From the NCBI RefSeq assembly GCF_000987765.1, contig NZ_LAHP01000003.1, positions 62,001 to 126,000 of the forward strand: a stretch of DNA of 64,000 nucleotides. The letters run 5' to 3'. This DNA is from Arsukibacterium sp. MJ3. Its GTDB lineage: Bacteria > Pseudomonadota > Gammaproteobacteria > Enterobacterales > Alteromonadaceae. The notes under the pieces are model-generated. The model did no database searches. It worked only from the letters and a program-made list of their open reading frames with translations, and was not told the DNA's origin. Below, piece after piece: positions 8,172 through 17,189 of the stretch. Made by a program: the position numbers and the translations under genes. Numbering within the stretch: position 1 is the stretch's first letter; every line of letters begins with the position of its first letter.

Positions 8172-9959
8172 TTATTGTAAAATATAGCTAACGCTCAAAC
8201 CAAAATTGGCGCCAGCGGTGGCATAACCTCGACTGGTGTAATACTGTTTATCCGTTAGGTTGGCTATTTTAGCCCTTAACGTAAACGCTGAGGTAATGGC
8301 ATAACTTAACCCTATACCCAATACAGTATGAGCCGGCGCCACTGGGTAACTCTCGCCGCTAAAAAAGTCTGCGCCCTGATAGGTAGCACTTTGATAATCG
8401 GCAGTAAAAAAAGCTGACCAATTATTAGCCGTATAACTGCCACGCCAGTTAAGGGTGTTTTCAGGGCGGCGTTGCAGCGGCAAACCGCTGCTGCGGCTTT
8501 CAGTATCGAGCCAGCTATAGTTAAGCTCACCGGCCCATTGTTGCCATTGTTGGGCAACCCTGAACTCTAGCCCTTTGACACTGGCTAATAATACATTTTC
8601 TGCCCGTTCTATGCCCTGGATCAGGTTAGTCACATCGCGATCAAACCAGGCTACATACACTTGCAAATTTGCGGCCCGATAACTTAAGGTCACTTCATCT
8701 GCTACAGACTGCTCAGGCTGTAACGTCGGATTAGCAAAACCAGGGAAATATAACTGATTAAATGATGGTACCTTAAAAGCAGTGCCGCGGCTAAGCCGTA
8801 ACTGCCAATATTCACTTAGCTGATAACCTGCTGCCAGCTGCCAGGTAGTTTCAGCAGCATAGTGATTAATAGCATCATGACGCACGGCAGCTTCGAGCAA
8901 CACGCTATCATGCTGGTAATTCAGCCCAGTAAAGACTGCGCGATTAATTCTACTGGTTTGCTCATAAGCCGTAGCCGATTTACCAACATGCTCCTGATAC
9001 CAGTTGACGCCGCCGAGCCATCTTAGGTTATTAGTGAGTTCGTTTGCCGCCTGATAATTTAACTCGTCGCGCTCGGTAACAAAGGGGCTGCGTGACACCG
9101 GACCGAAGGTATTATCACTATCCAGGCTGCGACTAAGCTGCGCCTGATGTTGCCAGCTCCCGTGCTGTTGTTGCCAACCTAATAAGTAAGCCCGGCTTAA
9201 GGTATTGGCTTCATCTTCGGTACCGAAACTGGTATCAAACTGATAAAAACCGGAATTTACATCAGCCTGCGCCGTCCATAAACCATAAACTGACCGATAA
9301 TCAGCAGCCAACTTTATATACTGCTGCTGGTAACCATCACTGTCGGGGTCTTGCTGCGGTTGGGCGTTAAAACCATCTGCCTGGCTAATACCAGCACTCG
9401 CCGACAACGTAACGTCAGCGCGTTGCTGACGAACACTGATATCGCTGCCAACCTGGCCATAACTGCCGACATTAGCGTGCAATTCCAGGGTACTGCTGCG
9501 CCGGGTAGTAATAGCGATGACTCCGGCCAGCGCATCAGAGCCATACCAGGCCGCTCTTGGGCCGCGTACCACTTCAATTCGTTCAATTAAAGCCAGTGGC
9601 AACATCGACAACGTTTTATAACCCAAAGTAGCCGAACCACTGCGAACACCATCCACAATAATTAGAGTGTGACCAGCATTACCTCCGCGCAGATAAATAC
9701 TACTATTTTGGCCCCGTCCACCGTCACGAGACAGGTTTATACCGGGTAACTGCGCCAATAGTTCGGGTAAATCATTGGCTTGACGGGCAATAATATCGGC
9801 GCGCTCCAATACGGTAACTGTCGCTAAAACGTCATGCTGCGGGGTAGCAATCCGGTTAGCATAAATACTAATATGTTCAATATTTTCAGTTTCAGATGTG
9901 CTTGCCGCAGCCGCATAGCAAGATGCAACCAAGGTGGCCGCAAAAGCAGGTTTAAACAT
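8172..9959 (-). CDS. btuB: TonB-dependent vitamin B12 receptor BtuB
   Basis: An outer-membrane receptor for cobalamin (595 aa; E. coli BtuB 614). Order: signal peptide ending near AAAAS, a TonB-box-like stretch EHISIYANR (28-36), a plug domain (GINLSRDGGRGQNSSIYLRG, VRGPRAAWYGSDALAGVI), then a beta-barrel ending in the NLTDKQYYTSRGYATAG signature close to E. coli NLLDKDYETVYGYQTAG. The frame is open to 9989, but ATG 9959 is preceded by TAGGAGCTTAC, whereas a start at 9989 would place that Shine-Dalgarno inside the gene. A cobalamin riboswitch in the leader independently supports the B12 assignment and predicts repression when B12 is plentiful. Confidence 0.95.
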   Translation of the reverse strand: MFKPAFAATLVASCYAAAASTSETENIEHISIYANRIATPQHDVLATVTVLERADIIARQANDLPELLAQLPGINLSRDGGRGQNSSIYLRGGNAGHTLIIVDGVRSGSATLGYKTLSMLPLALIERIEVVRGPRAAWYGSDALAGVIAITTRRSSTLELHANVGSYGQVGSDISVRQQRADVTLSASAGISQADGFNAQPQQDPDSDGYQQQYIKLAADYRSVYGLWTAQADVNSGFYQFDTSFGTEDEANTLSRAYLLGWQQQHGSWQHQAQLSRSLDSDNTFGPVSRSPFVTERDELNYQAANELTNNLRWLGGVNWYQEHVGKSATAYEQTSRINRAVFTGLNYQHDSVLLEAAVRHDAINHYAAETTWQLAAGYQLSEYWQLRLSRGTAFKVPSFNQLYFPGFANPTLQPEQSVADEVTLSYRAANLQVYVAWFDRDVTNLIQGIERAENVLLASVKGLEFRVAQQWQQWAGELNYSWLDTESRSSGLPLQRRPENTLNWRGSYTANNWSAFFTADYQSATYQGADFFSGESYPVAPAHTVLGIGLSYAITSAFTLRAKIANLTDKQYYTSRGYATAGANFGLSVSYILQ

Positions 9960-10011
9960 GTAAGCTCCTACAACGTGCCCACCGCACATTTAGTTGGTTA
10001 ATCGACTTTTT

Positions 10012-10150
10012 AGGCCGGTCTCCGGGCTTACAACCTGCTTGCGCCAATGCTTTACCTTCCCATCAAATGACAGTGGTTTTTAAAGCCTTGATAGTTGTTT
10101 ACCGTTGCGGGGGCAGCTCTGGCTTTAACCAGATTCCCGTTTAACTGCAG
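10012..10150 (-). promoter_or_regulatory. Cobalamin (AdoCbl-type) riboswitch in the btuB leader
   Basis: Read on the minus strand, the region holds the conserved elements of the cobalamin aptamer in order: GGGAA, GCTGCCCCCGCAACGGT, CCACTG, GGGAAGG, and the B12 box AAGCCCGGAGACCGGCCT (10012-10029). It lies 52 bases upstream of the btuB ATG. No terminator follows the B12 box, so control is probably at translation. The 5' limit is approximate. The rest of the 334-base stretch between btuB and yajQ holds the yajQ terminator and a CTGCAGC/GCTGCAG palindrome at 10145-10160. Confidence 0.95.
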
Positions 10151-10165
10151 CGTGCTGCAGCACCT

Positions 10166-10192
10166 AAAAAAAGCGGCCCTCAAATAGGCCGC
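10166..10192 (-). terminator. Rho-independent terminator of yajQ
   Basis: On the minus strand, GCGGCC (10192-10187), an 8-base loop and GGCCGC (10178-10173) are followed by seven Ts. It separates yajQ from the btuB riboswitch. Confidence 0.85.
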
Positions 10193-10293
10193 GTGCAGTG
10201 TAACTGTGACGCTAAAAATGTCAATAGGCCTCTAGACGCCTATTACCAAATAGCATTACGCAGCCCCGTTGTGCCAGGTAAACCGTTAGCGCC

Positions 10294-10776
10294 TTAATCG
10301 CGAAAATTGGTAAACTGAAACGCCTGTTCTAATTCGCTACTGCGAATTAACGCCATAGCTTCTTGTAAATCGTCACGTTTTTTACCGGTAACCCTGACTT
10401 GTTCGCCCTGAATAGCAGCCTGCACTTTTAATTTATTATCTTTAATCAGTTTAACCAGTTTTTTTGCCATTACCGTTTCAATACCCTGCAGTAGGGTCAG
10501 GCTTTGACTGTAGGTTTTTCCTGAATGAACTACATCACCGTCTTTAAATGAACGGACATCAAGGCTGCGCTTAATGGCTTTGGCTAAAAATATTTCCAGC
10601 ATTTGTTGCAGCTGAAATTCTGCTTCTGCCGTCATGGTGATCAGGGTATCTTTTAAGGCAAATTCTGCATTTACCCCTCGAAAATCGAAGCGGGTGGCCA
10701 GTTCACGATTAGCATTATCAACAGCGTTAAGTACTTCCTGCTGATCCAGTTCTGACACGATATCAAATGAGGGCAT
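10294..10776 (-). CDS. yajQ: YajQ family nucleotide-binding protein
   Basis: A 160-residue cytosolic protein (E. coli 163) matching YajQ along its length: [35 protein letters not shown] and the C-terminal [13 protein letters not shown]. The family binds nucleotides and RNA; some members bind cyclic di-GMP and act as regulators, but no single conserved role is settled. It is transcribed alone, with its own terminator before btuB, and is divergent from the VanZ-like gene 90 bases away. Confidence 0.95.
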   Translation of the reverse strand: MPSFDIVSELDQQEVLNAVDNANRELATRFDFRGVNAEFALKDTLITMTAEAEFQLQQMLEIFLAKAIKRSLDVRSFKDGDVVHSGKTYSQSLTLLQGIETVMAKKLVKLIKDNKLKVQAAIQGEQVRVTGKKRDDLQEAMALIRSSELEQAFQFTNFRD

Positions 10777-10866
10777 CTCATTCTCCTAAGGTTTACTTAA
10801 TGGCGTAGTAGCGATTATAACCAGAAAGCTGCTACAATCCGAGCCTGATTTTTTGGAGATAGTACT

Positions 10867-11223
10867 GTGCCAGTGTGGTTTTATCGTGCCTTATTTGTCT
10901 TATGCTTGTTATTAGCTACCGCCGGATTTTTGGCAGAAATTAACGGCCATCGCATCACCGGAGGCATTTTACATGCAGATAAAATGGCACACTTTGCCAT
11001 TTTTGGTTTATTAACCGCATTAACGTGGAAAGCTTTTAAGCCCAAATTTTATCTGGCATTGCTTTTTTTAGGCGGCTATGGCCTGGCAATAGAGTTAATG
11101 CAGCACTATTTTACTGCTCGCCAAGGTGATGCCTGGGATTGGCTGGCCGACGCAGCTGGCATCGCCAGCTTTTATTTGGCACGTCAACTGTGGCACTTAT
11201 GGCGCCCGCGCAGTCGGCGTTAA
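10867..11223 (+). CDS. VanZ-like family membrane protein
   Basis: A 118-residue membrane protein with four short hydrophobic segments (about 5-22, 40-55, 62-80 and 92-110). The HADKMAHFAIFGLLTAL segment and the ELMQHYFTARQGDAWDWLADAAG motif are typical of VanZ-like proteins; the family is named after a teicoplanin-resistance protein, but most members are of unknown role. It begins with GTG 10867, supported by GGAG at 10855-10858. The 3' end overlaps the start of the PanE-like gene by 25 bases, suggesting translational coupling. Confidence 0.82.
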   Translation: MPVWFYRALFVLCLLLATAGFLAEINGHRITGGILHADKMAHFAIFGLLTALTWKAFKPKFYLALLFLGGYGLAIELMQHYFTARQGDAWDWLADAAGIASFYLARQLWHLWRPRSRR

Positions 11224-12110
11224 GCTGGGTATGTGTTGGTAGTGGCGCCATTGGCCTACTGGCCAGTGCCCGCTTGCAGCTAGCCGGCTATAACATCACG
11301 CTGTGGCTAAAGCAGCCAACGCAAATCAACCTGAAATTTACGGATAGTAAGCAACAGTCGCAACATTTACTGTTGTTACCCCAACCCCGCACTGCAGCCA
11401 TAAGCCGATTACTTGTGCCAGTCAAAGCTCATCAGGTTATACAGGCAGTTACTGAACTGTTACCCTATTTAGCCGATAACGCCCAGCTCGTCCTTAGCCA
11501 TAATGGTATTATTGCGCTTGAACCGCTCATCCAGCAATTGCAGCCTAAGCAAGGCTTGTGGTTTTTATCCACCAGCCAGGCAGCCTATAAGCCAGCACCC
11601 CATTCGCTGGTTCATAGTGGTGCTGGCAGCAGCTTTCTGGCGAAATTAACCCATGCTGACAATAGTGATAATGAGCAGGATGTAATCACCACCATGTCTG
11701 CCGCGCTGGGGCCGTTAACTCTGGTTAACGATATTTACCCGCTGCTTTGGCAAAAACTGGCAGTTAATGTGGCTGTTAACCCGCTGAGCGCTTTGGAGAA
11801 TTGCCAAAATGGCCAGTTAGCAGCAGCCCGCTATCGGCGGCAAATTACCACATTAGTCACAGAGGTCTGTAAGGTGGCTACAGCATTGGGTTACCCCATG
11901 ACCGCCACTACTACAATAGATAGGGTGTATCAGGTTATTGCTGCAACAGCGCTTAATTACTCTTCTATGCAACAAGACGTGCAAGCGCGCCGGCAAACTG
12001 AAATTAATGCCATATGCGGTTATGTCTGTCAGCAAGCGGCGCAACTACAACTTGCAACGCCGGCAAACCAACAGATGTTACACGCCATACAGGCATTGCC
12101 ACATTACTAA
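11199..12110 (+). CDS. panE: 2-dehydropantoate 2-reductase (PanE/ApbA family)
   Basis: A 303-residue NADPH-dependent reductase, the same length as E. coli PanE. The family reduces ketopantoate to pantoate for pantothenate and CoA synthesis. Features: dinucleotide-binding GSGAIG (14-19), the catalytic region LLWQKLAVNVAVNPLSAL (Lys186, Asn190), and the C-terminal SSMQQDVQARRQTEINAICG that contacts substrate. ATG 11199 was chosen over the longer frame start at 11139 because it places the Rossmann glycines at the normal distance from the N-terminus. The sequence is somewhat divergent, so a PanE-like paralogue is possible. No pan genes are nearby. Confidence 0.85.
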   Translation: MAPAQSALSWVCVGSGAIGLLASARLQLAGYNITLWLKQPTQINLKFTDSKQQSQHLLLLPQPRTAAISRLLVPVKAHQVIQAVTELLPYLADNAQLVLSHNGIIALEPLIQQLQPKQGLWFLSTSQAAYKPAPHSLVHSGAGSSFLAKLTHADNSDNEQDVITTMSAALGPLTLVNDIYPLLWQKLAVNVAVNPLSALENCQNGQLAAARYRRQITTLVTEVCKVATALGYPMTATTTIDRVYQVIAATALNYSSMQQDVQARRQTEINAICGYVCQQAAQLQLATPANQQMLHAIQALPHY

Positions 12111-12194
12111 AGTATTACTGCGTTAGCATAAACCGACATGTAACTCGTCTATTACCCTAACCACCTGGCAAACTCCCTTCCTACCATACTATCT

Positions 12195-12232
12195 GCTTAG
12201 TTTGCTAATAGCCGCTTAGTTTGCTAATGGCT
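12195..12232. repeat. 19-bp tandem duplication across the pomB stop codon
   Basis: Two adjacent 19-base units (12195-12213 and 12214-12232) begin with the identical GCTTAGTTTGCTAAT and differ at two of the last four bases. The second unit contains the end and stop codon of pomB; the first is a copy in the 3' flank. Confidence 0.85.
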
Positions 12233-13175
12233 CCAGGCTAATAGGATCAGATTGTTTTGCCTTACCTTGCAAAATAGAGATTTCCACCCTACGGTTACGC
12301 CGTCGGTTTAATTCAGAGTCGTTTTCAACCAAAGGTCGGGTGTCAGCATGACCCATGACCACCACGCGTTGTCGATCAAACTCAGGCGCACGAATCAGCT
12401 CTGTTGCCACAGATACCGCACGCTTGGCCGACAACTCCCAATTATTGCTATGTAATTCGTCGGACACCTGAATATCATCAGTATGCCCACTCACCGTAAT
12501 TTCACCCGGAACATCATTTAATAACGTACCAATTTGCTGAATAATCGGCCGAAAACGTGGCTGTAAAAAAGACGATCCTGAAGGAAATGAGCCGTTCTCG
12601 CGGATCCTGATAATGATTTGCTGTCCAAGCGACTCTAGTTCAATAGCGCCATCTACAATTTGTTGTTCTAGTTGTTCAGCCAGCTTTTTTACCATCTCAT
12701 TGGTTTGTTGCTGCATTGCTTCAGCGTTTGCTGCTGCAGCGGCCGCTAACGCTTCTGCATCAGCCGTTTCCTCCGCATTAGCGGCCGACTGTCCGCCGGT
12801 CATATCGTCCCGTTGCTCCTGCCTGCCACCGGCAGAGTCTTCTTCGCCGGCCTGAAATTCGATAACCTGCTGGGTAATTTCCATCGTTTGCTGTTGAATG
12901 GTTTCAATTGGTGTTGGATCTGGCCTGCCTGGCCGAAACTCCATGGCAATAACGCTAGTGCCCTTAGGAATATCTTCCACTTCAATTTTATTCTGCACCC
13001 CAAAAGCAAACTTCATTGAACCGGCTATTTGCTTAAATTTTAAAACATCCATTTCTGAAAACGCTAAAAGCAGTACAAAAAAACACATTAATAGCGCCAT
13101 TAAATCAGCAAAGGTACCCATATATTGAGGAAGGCCCGGAGGCGGGCATTTGCACTCTTCTTCTTCGTCGTTCAT
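12216..13175 (-). CDS. pomB: Flagellar stator protein PomB (MotB family)
   Basis: A 319-residue inner-membrane stator subunit. One N-terminal membrane helix (about 21-42) carries TFADLMALLMCFFVLLLAFS, with the ion-binding aspartate at residue 24, the position known in Vibrio PomB. A variable linker, rich in Ala, Glu and Gln, follows, then an OmpA-like peptidoglycan-binding domain (VSGHTDD..., NWELSAKRA, GHADTRP, NRRRNRRVEI). The close match to PomB points to a Na+-driven polar flagellar motor; H+ cannot be excluded from sequence alone. The start overlaps the pomA stop by 4 bases. The extreme 3' end is tandemly duplicated. Confidence 0.93.
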   Translation of the reverse strand: MNDEEEECKCPPPGLPQYMGTFADLMALLMCFFVLLLAFSEMDVLKFKQIAGSMKFAFGVQNKIEVEDIPKGTSVIAMEFRPGRPDPTPIETIQQQTMEITQQVIEFQAGEEDSAGGRQEQRDDMTGGQSAANAEETADAEALAAAAAANAEAMQQQTNEMVKKLAEQLEQQIVDGAIELESLGQQIIIRIRENGSFPSGSSFLQPRFRPIIQQIGTLLNDVPGEITVSGHTDDIQVSDELHSNNWELSAKRAVSVATELIRAPEFDRQRVVVMGHADTRPLVENDSELNRRRNRRVEISILQGKAKQSDPISLEPLAN

Positions 13176-13942
13176 GCCGGTTCTCCAGCAACCTCGCGTT
13201 TACCCTGTGCCAGATAATTGCGTAAGATACCTTCAATAACTTTCGGATTCTGGCCATCTTGGATCCCCAAAATAGCATCGAGTATCAGCTGATTATTTTG
13301 TTTTTCCTGCTGGTTACGAATAGCCAACTTGTCTGCCAACGGAATAGCAATAACGTTAGCTATAAAGGCACCATACAATGTGGTAAGTAATGCCACCGCC
13401 ATGGCAGGCCCAATAGCTTTAGGGTCATCCATGTTAGATAACATCGCCACCAGACCAATCAAGGTCCCTATCATGCCCATTGCTGGTGCTACGTCACCTA
13501 AACTCCGAAATATGGCAATACCGGTTTCATGCCGCTTTTCGGTTAAACTAATGTCTTTCATTAGGGTTGCTCTGACCACATCAGCATCATGGCCATCCAC
13601 TAACATATTGATTCCTTTTTGCATAAAGGCGTTGGGGATTTCAGCTTCCTCCAGTGCCAAAAAGCCGCCCTTACGTGCCGAATCGCCTAATTGTACCGCT
13701 TTCTCAATCAGCTCTTCCGGTGCTTCAATTTTAAACATAAAGGCTTTAACTGCTACTTTACCTGCCCCAAGGAACTGACCAAGAGTAAACTTCGATATTA
13801 CGACAAAAATCGAGCCACCAACCACAATTAATACCGAAACTAAATCAGCAAACATAGCTGGATCGCCGCTACTGCCTATAATCATAGCCATTACTACAAA
13901 GCCGATGGCACCAAGCATACCAACCAGGGTTGCTATATCCAC
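13172..13942 (-). CDS. pomA: Flagellar stator protein PomA (MotA family)
   Basis: A 256-residue inner-membrane protein with the MotA/PomA layout: two N-terminal membrane helices, a cytoplasmic loop that contacts the rotor (VQLGDSARKGGFLALEEAE, LVDGHDADVVRATL), then two more helices containing GDVAPAMGMIGTLIGLVAMLS and MAVALLTTLYGAF. It matches Vibrio PomA nearly end to end. With PomB it forms the ion-conducting stator that drives flagellar rotation. It is first in a two-gene operon, behind a sigma28-like promoter. Confidence 0.95.
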   Translation of the reverse strand: MDIATLVGMLGAIGFVVMAMIIGSSGDPAMFADLVSVLIVVGGSIFVVISKFTLGQFLGAGKVAVKAFMFKIEAPEELIEKAVQLGDSARKGGFLALEEAEIPNAFMQKGINMLVDGHDADVVRATLMKDISLTEKRHETGIAIFRSLGDVAPAMGMIGTLIGLVAMLSNMDDPKAIGPAMAVALLTTLYGAFIANVIAIPLADKLAIRNQQEKQNNQLILDAILGIQDGQNPKVIEGILRNYLAQGKREVAGEPA

Positions 13943-14006
13943 TATTTACTCCTTAACAAACGCCCCAAACGGGAATTATAATTATTTTATATTAGCTTAT
14001 AGTCGG

Positions 14007-14033
14007 TTATCGACAAAACTTCGTAAAAGTTAA
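14007..14033 (-). promoter_or_regulatory. Sigma28 (FliA)-like promoter for pomAB
   Basis: On the minus strand, TTAA (14033-14030), a 15-base spacer and GTCGATAA (14014-14007) match the flagellar sigma28 pattern TAAA-N15-GCCGATAA at 10 of 12 positions. It lies about 65 bases upstream of the pomA start. The 196 bases between pomA and xseB also contain TATAAT at 13980-13975 without a matching -35. Confidence 0.6.
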
Positions 14034-14138
14034 GCGTCCAATAATGCAAAAGAAGCAATTAAGGCTTTCACTTATCCGTTATGATTGACCATAATAGCCT
14101 GCTAGGGTAACGTTGCGCACAGTTTTTTTGAGGATTGT

Positions 14139-14384
14139 ATGAGTAAAAAGAAAGCCGACCTTAGTCAGTTCGAACATGCCATGGCAGAACTTGAGACTAT
14201 AGTGCAACAATTAGAGCAAGGCGACTTATCGCTTGATGCCTCATTAACGCAATTTGAACGCGGTATCAGCCTGGTAAAACAAAGCCAGCAACAGTTACAA
14301 AGCGCTGAGCAAAAAGTGCAACTGTTATTACAACAACAGCAGCAAGAAAGCCTGCAAGCTTTTACACCACCGCCAGGAGAATAA
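14139..14384 (+). CDS. xseB: Exodeoxyribonuclease VII small subunit
   Basis: An 81-residue, mostly helical protein with the family signature FEHAMAELETIVQQLEQGDLSLDASLTQFERGI. Together with the large subunit XseA (not in this window) it degrades single-stranded DNA into oligonucleotides. A GAGG Shine-Dalgarno precedes ATG 14139. It is first of the xseB-ispA-dxs run, the common gammaproteobacterial order. Confidence 0.95.
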   Translation: MSKKKADLSQFEHAMAELETIVQQLEQGDLSLDASLTQFERGISLVKQSQQQLQSAEQKVQLLLQQQQQESLQAFTPPPGE

Positions 14385-14385
14385 C

Positions 14386-15273
14386 TTGGCACCGAACAGC
14401 CTAATACTTTATCAGCAACGGATAGAACAACAATTACAGGTATTGATGGCTGCTCAGTCGCAAACTGCAGCTCGCTTACATCAAGCGATGAGCTATAGCC
14501 TGACCAATGGTGGCAAACGTATCCGTCCATTTTTAGTGTATGCCTGCGGTTCGATGCTAAAGGTTAACTTATTGGCTCTGGACAGCGCAGCGTGCGCTAT
14601 TGAATGCTTACATAGTTATTCGCTGATCCATGATGATTTACCCGCGATGGATAATGATGATTTGCGCCGGGGCAAACCGACGTGTCACAAAGCCTTTGAT
14701 GAAGCGACGGCTATCTTGGCCGGAGATGCCCTGCAAGCACTGGCTTTTAGTGTATTAAGCAAAAACGATTGCCAAGCGCTAAGTGCTGAGCGTCGGCTAA
14801 AGCGGCTGCATGTGTTGGCCAATGCCAGTGGTATAGCAGGCATGTGTGCTGGCCAGGCTATTGATTTAGCGCAAAGCAATCAGCACATGGAATTAGCCAC
14901 ACTGGAACAAATGCACCGGTTGAAAACCGGCGCGTTGATTGAATGCGCCGTGCAGTTAGCCTATTTTAGCAGTGAGCTTGAATGCCCCGCAACGCTCGAG
15001 GGATTAACACAGTTCGCCAGCGCATTGGGTCTGGCCTTTCAGGTGCAGGATGATATTCTGGATATTGAGAGTGACACTACCGTGCTTGGTAAGCCACAAG
15101 GTTCTGATTGTAAATCGAATAAACTCACTTACCCGGCGCTGTTAGGCCTGGAAGGCGCCAAGGCTAAAGCCCATCAGCTTTATCATGATGCGTTAGCTGA
15201 GCTGGCAAAGCTACCTTACAATACTGATGAGTTAAAAGCCTTTGCTCATTACATTATTGCCCGTAAGTTTTAA
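14386..15273 (+). CDS. ispA: Farnesyl diphosphate synthase
   Basis: A 295-residue cytosolic prenyltransferase that condenses IPP with DMAPP and GPP to make farnesyl diphosphate, the precursor of quinones and undecaprenyl carriers. Both aspartate-rich Mg2+ sites are present: DDLPAMD (Asp83, Asp84, Asp89) and DDILD (222-226). GGKRIRP, which binds diphosphate, is at 42-48. Translation appears to begin at TTG 14386, one base after the xseB stop and 6 bases after GGAG at 14376-14379; no better start exists before the conserved core. Coupled with xseB and dxs. Confidence 0.96.
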   Translation: MAPNSLILYQQRIEQQLQVLMAAQSQTAARLHQAMSYSLTNGGKRIRPFLVYACGSMLKVNLLALDSAACAIECLHSYSLIHDDLPAMDNDDLRRGKPTCHKAFDEATAILAGDALQALAFSVLSKNDCQALSAERRLKRLHVLANASGIAGMCAGQAIDLAQSNQHMELATLEQMHRLKTGALIECAVQLAYFSSELECPATLEGLTQFASALGLAFQVQDDILDIESDTTVLGKPQGSDCKSNKLTYPALLGLEGAKAKAHQLYHDALAELAKLPYNTDELKAFAHYIIARKF

Positions 15274-15287
15274 GAGAGGCATAAAAG

Positions 15288-17153
15288 ATGGCATTAGATA
15301 TGACCGATTTTCCGCTGTTAGCCAAAGCCAATTTGCCAGAGCAACTGCGCCAATTACCCCAAGACACATTACCCGCCTTAAGCGCAGAATTGCGCCGGTT
15401 TTTACTAAAAACCGTGAGTCAAAGTAGTGGCCACTTTGCCTCAGGCCTTGGCACTGTTGAGCTGACTGTTGCCTTACATTATGTCTACAACACGCCTTTT
15501 GATCGGCTGATATGGGATGTGGGTCATCAGGCCTATCCGCATAAAATTTTGACAGGCCGGCGCGATAGGATGCACAGTATTCGCCAAAAAGATGGTCTGC
15601 ACCCATTTCCTTGTCGGGATGAAAGCGAATATGACACCCTTACCGTAGGCCACTCCAGCACCTCAATCAGCGCTGCTCTGGGTATGGCAATAGCGGCCAA
15701 CCAAGCAAAAAACAAACGTAAAGTAGTTGCAGTAATTGGCGATGGCGCTATTACCGCAGGGATGGCGTTTGAGGCGCTGAACCATGCTGGTGAAGTACGA
15801 CCCGATATGTTAGTTATTTTAAATGACAATGAAATGTCAATTTCTGAAAATGTCGGTGCATTAAACCAATACTTCGCCCGAATTTTGTCAGGCAGCTTTT
15901 ACACTAGCTTGCGTGAGGGTGGTAAAAAAATCCTCAGTGGCGTACCGCCACTGCGTGAATTGGCTAGTCGTGCAGAAGAGCACTTTAAAGGTATGGTTAC
16001 CCCTGGTACTTTTTTTGAAGAACTGGGTTTCAATTACATTGGTCCAATTGACGGCCATGATGTAATTACTCTGGCAGACACTATTCGCAATATGCGCAAT
16101 ATGAAAGGGCCTCAGCTATTGCACATTGTAACTAAAAAAGGTAAAGGCTATGCCCCTGCAGAAGCCGATCCTATTGGTTATCATGCCGTTGCCAAGTTTG
16201 ATCCGGATGCCAGTAGTCAGCCGCTCAAAAAAGCGGGCAAGCCGAGCTTTTCTAATATTTTTGGCAGCTGGTTATGCGATATGGCGGCACAAGACGAGCG
16301 GTTGCAGGGCATTACTCCTGCGATGCGTGAAGGCTCTGACATGGTGCGTTTTTCTAAAAGTTATCCCAAACGTTATTTTGATGTCGCTATTGCCGAGCAA
16401 CATGCGGTAACACTGGCTGCTGGTATGGCCATTGAAGGACTAAAACCCATAGTGGCTATTTATTCCAGCTTTTTGCAGCGGGGTTATGATCAACTGATCC
16501 ATGATGTTGCACTGCAAAATCTGGACGTGCTGTTTGCCATTGACCGGGCTGGTATTGTTGGTGCCGATGGTCCTACCCATCAAGGTGCTTTTGATATAAG
16601 TTTTATCCGCTGCATTCCCAATATGCTGTTAATGGTTCCGTCGGATGAAAATGAATGCAGACAAATGCTTTATACCGGTTATCAGCACCTTGGGCCTGCT
16701 GCAGTAAGGTACCCACGAGGTGTCGGCACAGGTATTGCTGCCGAACAGCAAATGCAATTATTACCGCTGGGTAAAGCTAAAGTCGTTCAGCAAGGTAAAA
16801 AACTGGCCATTTTAGCCTTTGGCCCTTTATTAACTAGTTGTCAGGCAGTAGCTACCGAATTAAATGCCACCCTGGTGGATATGCGCTTTGTTAAGCCATT
16901 AGACGAAGCCTTATTGCAAGAACTAGCACACAGCCATACGCATGTTGTTACCGTAGAAGACAATGCCTTGATGGGTGGTGCCGGTTCTGCTGTTAACGAT
17001 GTTATTTTACAGCAACGGTATGCCATGAAAGTTCTGAACCTGGGCTTACCAGATCACTTTATAAAACATGGTACCCAGCAAGAAATTTATGCCGAACTTG
17101 GCTTAGACAGTGCCGGCATTAGCCAGCAAATAACCGTGTTTAGTAATAGCTAA
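15288..17153 (+). CDS. dxs: 1-deoxy-D-xylulose-5-phosphate synthase
   Basis: A 621-residue thiamine-diphosphate enzyme (E. coli 620) that joins pyruvate and glyceraldehyde 3-phosphate, the first step of the MEP isoprenoid pathway. It directly precedes IspA functionally and follows it in the operon. The TPP motif [15 protein letters not shown] (151-165), the conserved [17 protein letters not shown], the transketolase-like [13 protein letters not shown]-type region ([16 protein letters not shown]) and the C-terminal transketolase domain ([10 protein letters not shown]) are all present. AGAGAGG precedes the ATG. A 9-bp hairpin follows at the convergence with the next gene. Confidence 0.98.
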   Translation: MALDMTDFPLLAKANLPEQLRQLPQDTLPALSAELRRFLLKTVSQSSGHFASGLGTVELTVALHYVYNTPFDRLIWDVGHQAYPHKILTGRRDRMHSIRQKDGLHPFPCRDESEYDTLTVGHSSTSISAALGMAIAANQAKNKRKVVAVIGDGAITAGMAFEALNHAGEVRPDMLVILNDNEMSISENVGALNQYFARILSGSFYTSLREGGKKILSGVPPLRELASRAEEHFKGMVTPGTFFEELGFNYIGPIDGHDVITLADTIRNMRNMKGPQLLHIVTKKGKGYAPAEADPIGYHAVAKFDPDASSQPLKKAGKPSFSNIFGSWLCDMAAQDERLQGITPAMREGSDMVRFSKSYPKRYFDVAIAEQHAVTLAAGMAIEGLKPIVAIYSSFLQRGYDQLIHDVALQNLDVLFAIDRAGIVGADGPTHQGAFDISFIRCIPNMLLMVPSDENECRQMLYTGYQHLGPAAVRYPRGVGTGIAAEQQMQLLPLGKAKVVQQGKKLAILAFGPLLTSCQAVATELNATLVDMRFVKPLDEALLQELAHSHTHVVTVEDNALMGGAGSAVNDVILQQRYAMKVLNLGLPDHFIKHGTQQEIYAELGLDSAGISQQITVFSNS

Positions 17154-17161
17154 CGACCAAC

Positions 17162-17189
17162 CAGCCAGGCCTATCACAGTGCCTGGCTG
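17162..17189. terminator. Hairpin between convergent dxs and the sensor gene
   Basis: A perfect 9-bp stem (CAGCCAGGC at 17162-17170, GCCTGGCTG at 17181-17189) with a 10-base loop. It overlaps the last codons of the minus-strand gene. No T-run follows on either strand, so intrinsic termination is uncertain. Confidence 0.45.

Noticed and set aside
10145-10160. CTGCAGC-GT-GCTGCAG palindrome near the 5' end of the btuB leader.
   Set aside because: Short, and no operator family fits; it may just be part of the riboswitch leader or promoter.
12613-12855. Ser/Cys/Ala-rich 80-codon frame opposite the pomB linker.
   Set aside because: The odd composition simply mirrors the Gln/Glu/Ala-rich linker of PomB on the other strand.
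13329-13778. 149-codon plus-strand frame opposite pomA.
   Set aside because: It is a shadow of a strongly conserved gene; composition is biased as expected for antisense to it, with no plausible Shine-Dalgarno or domain.
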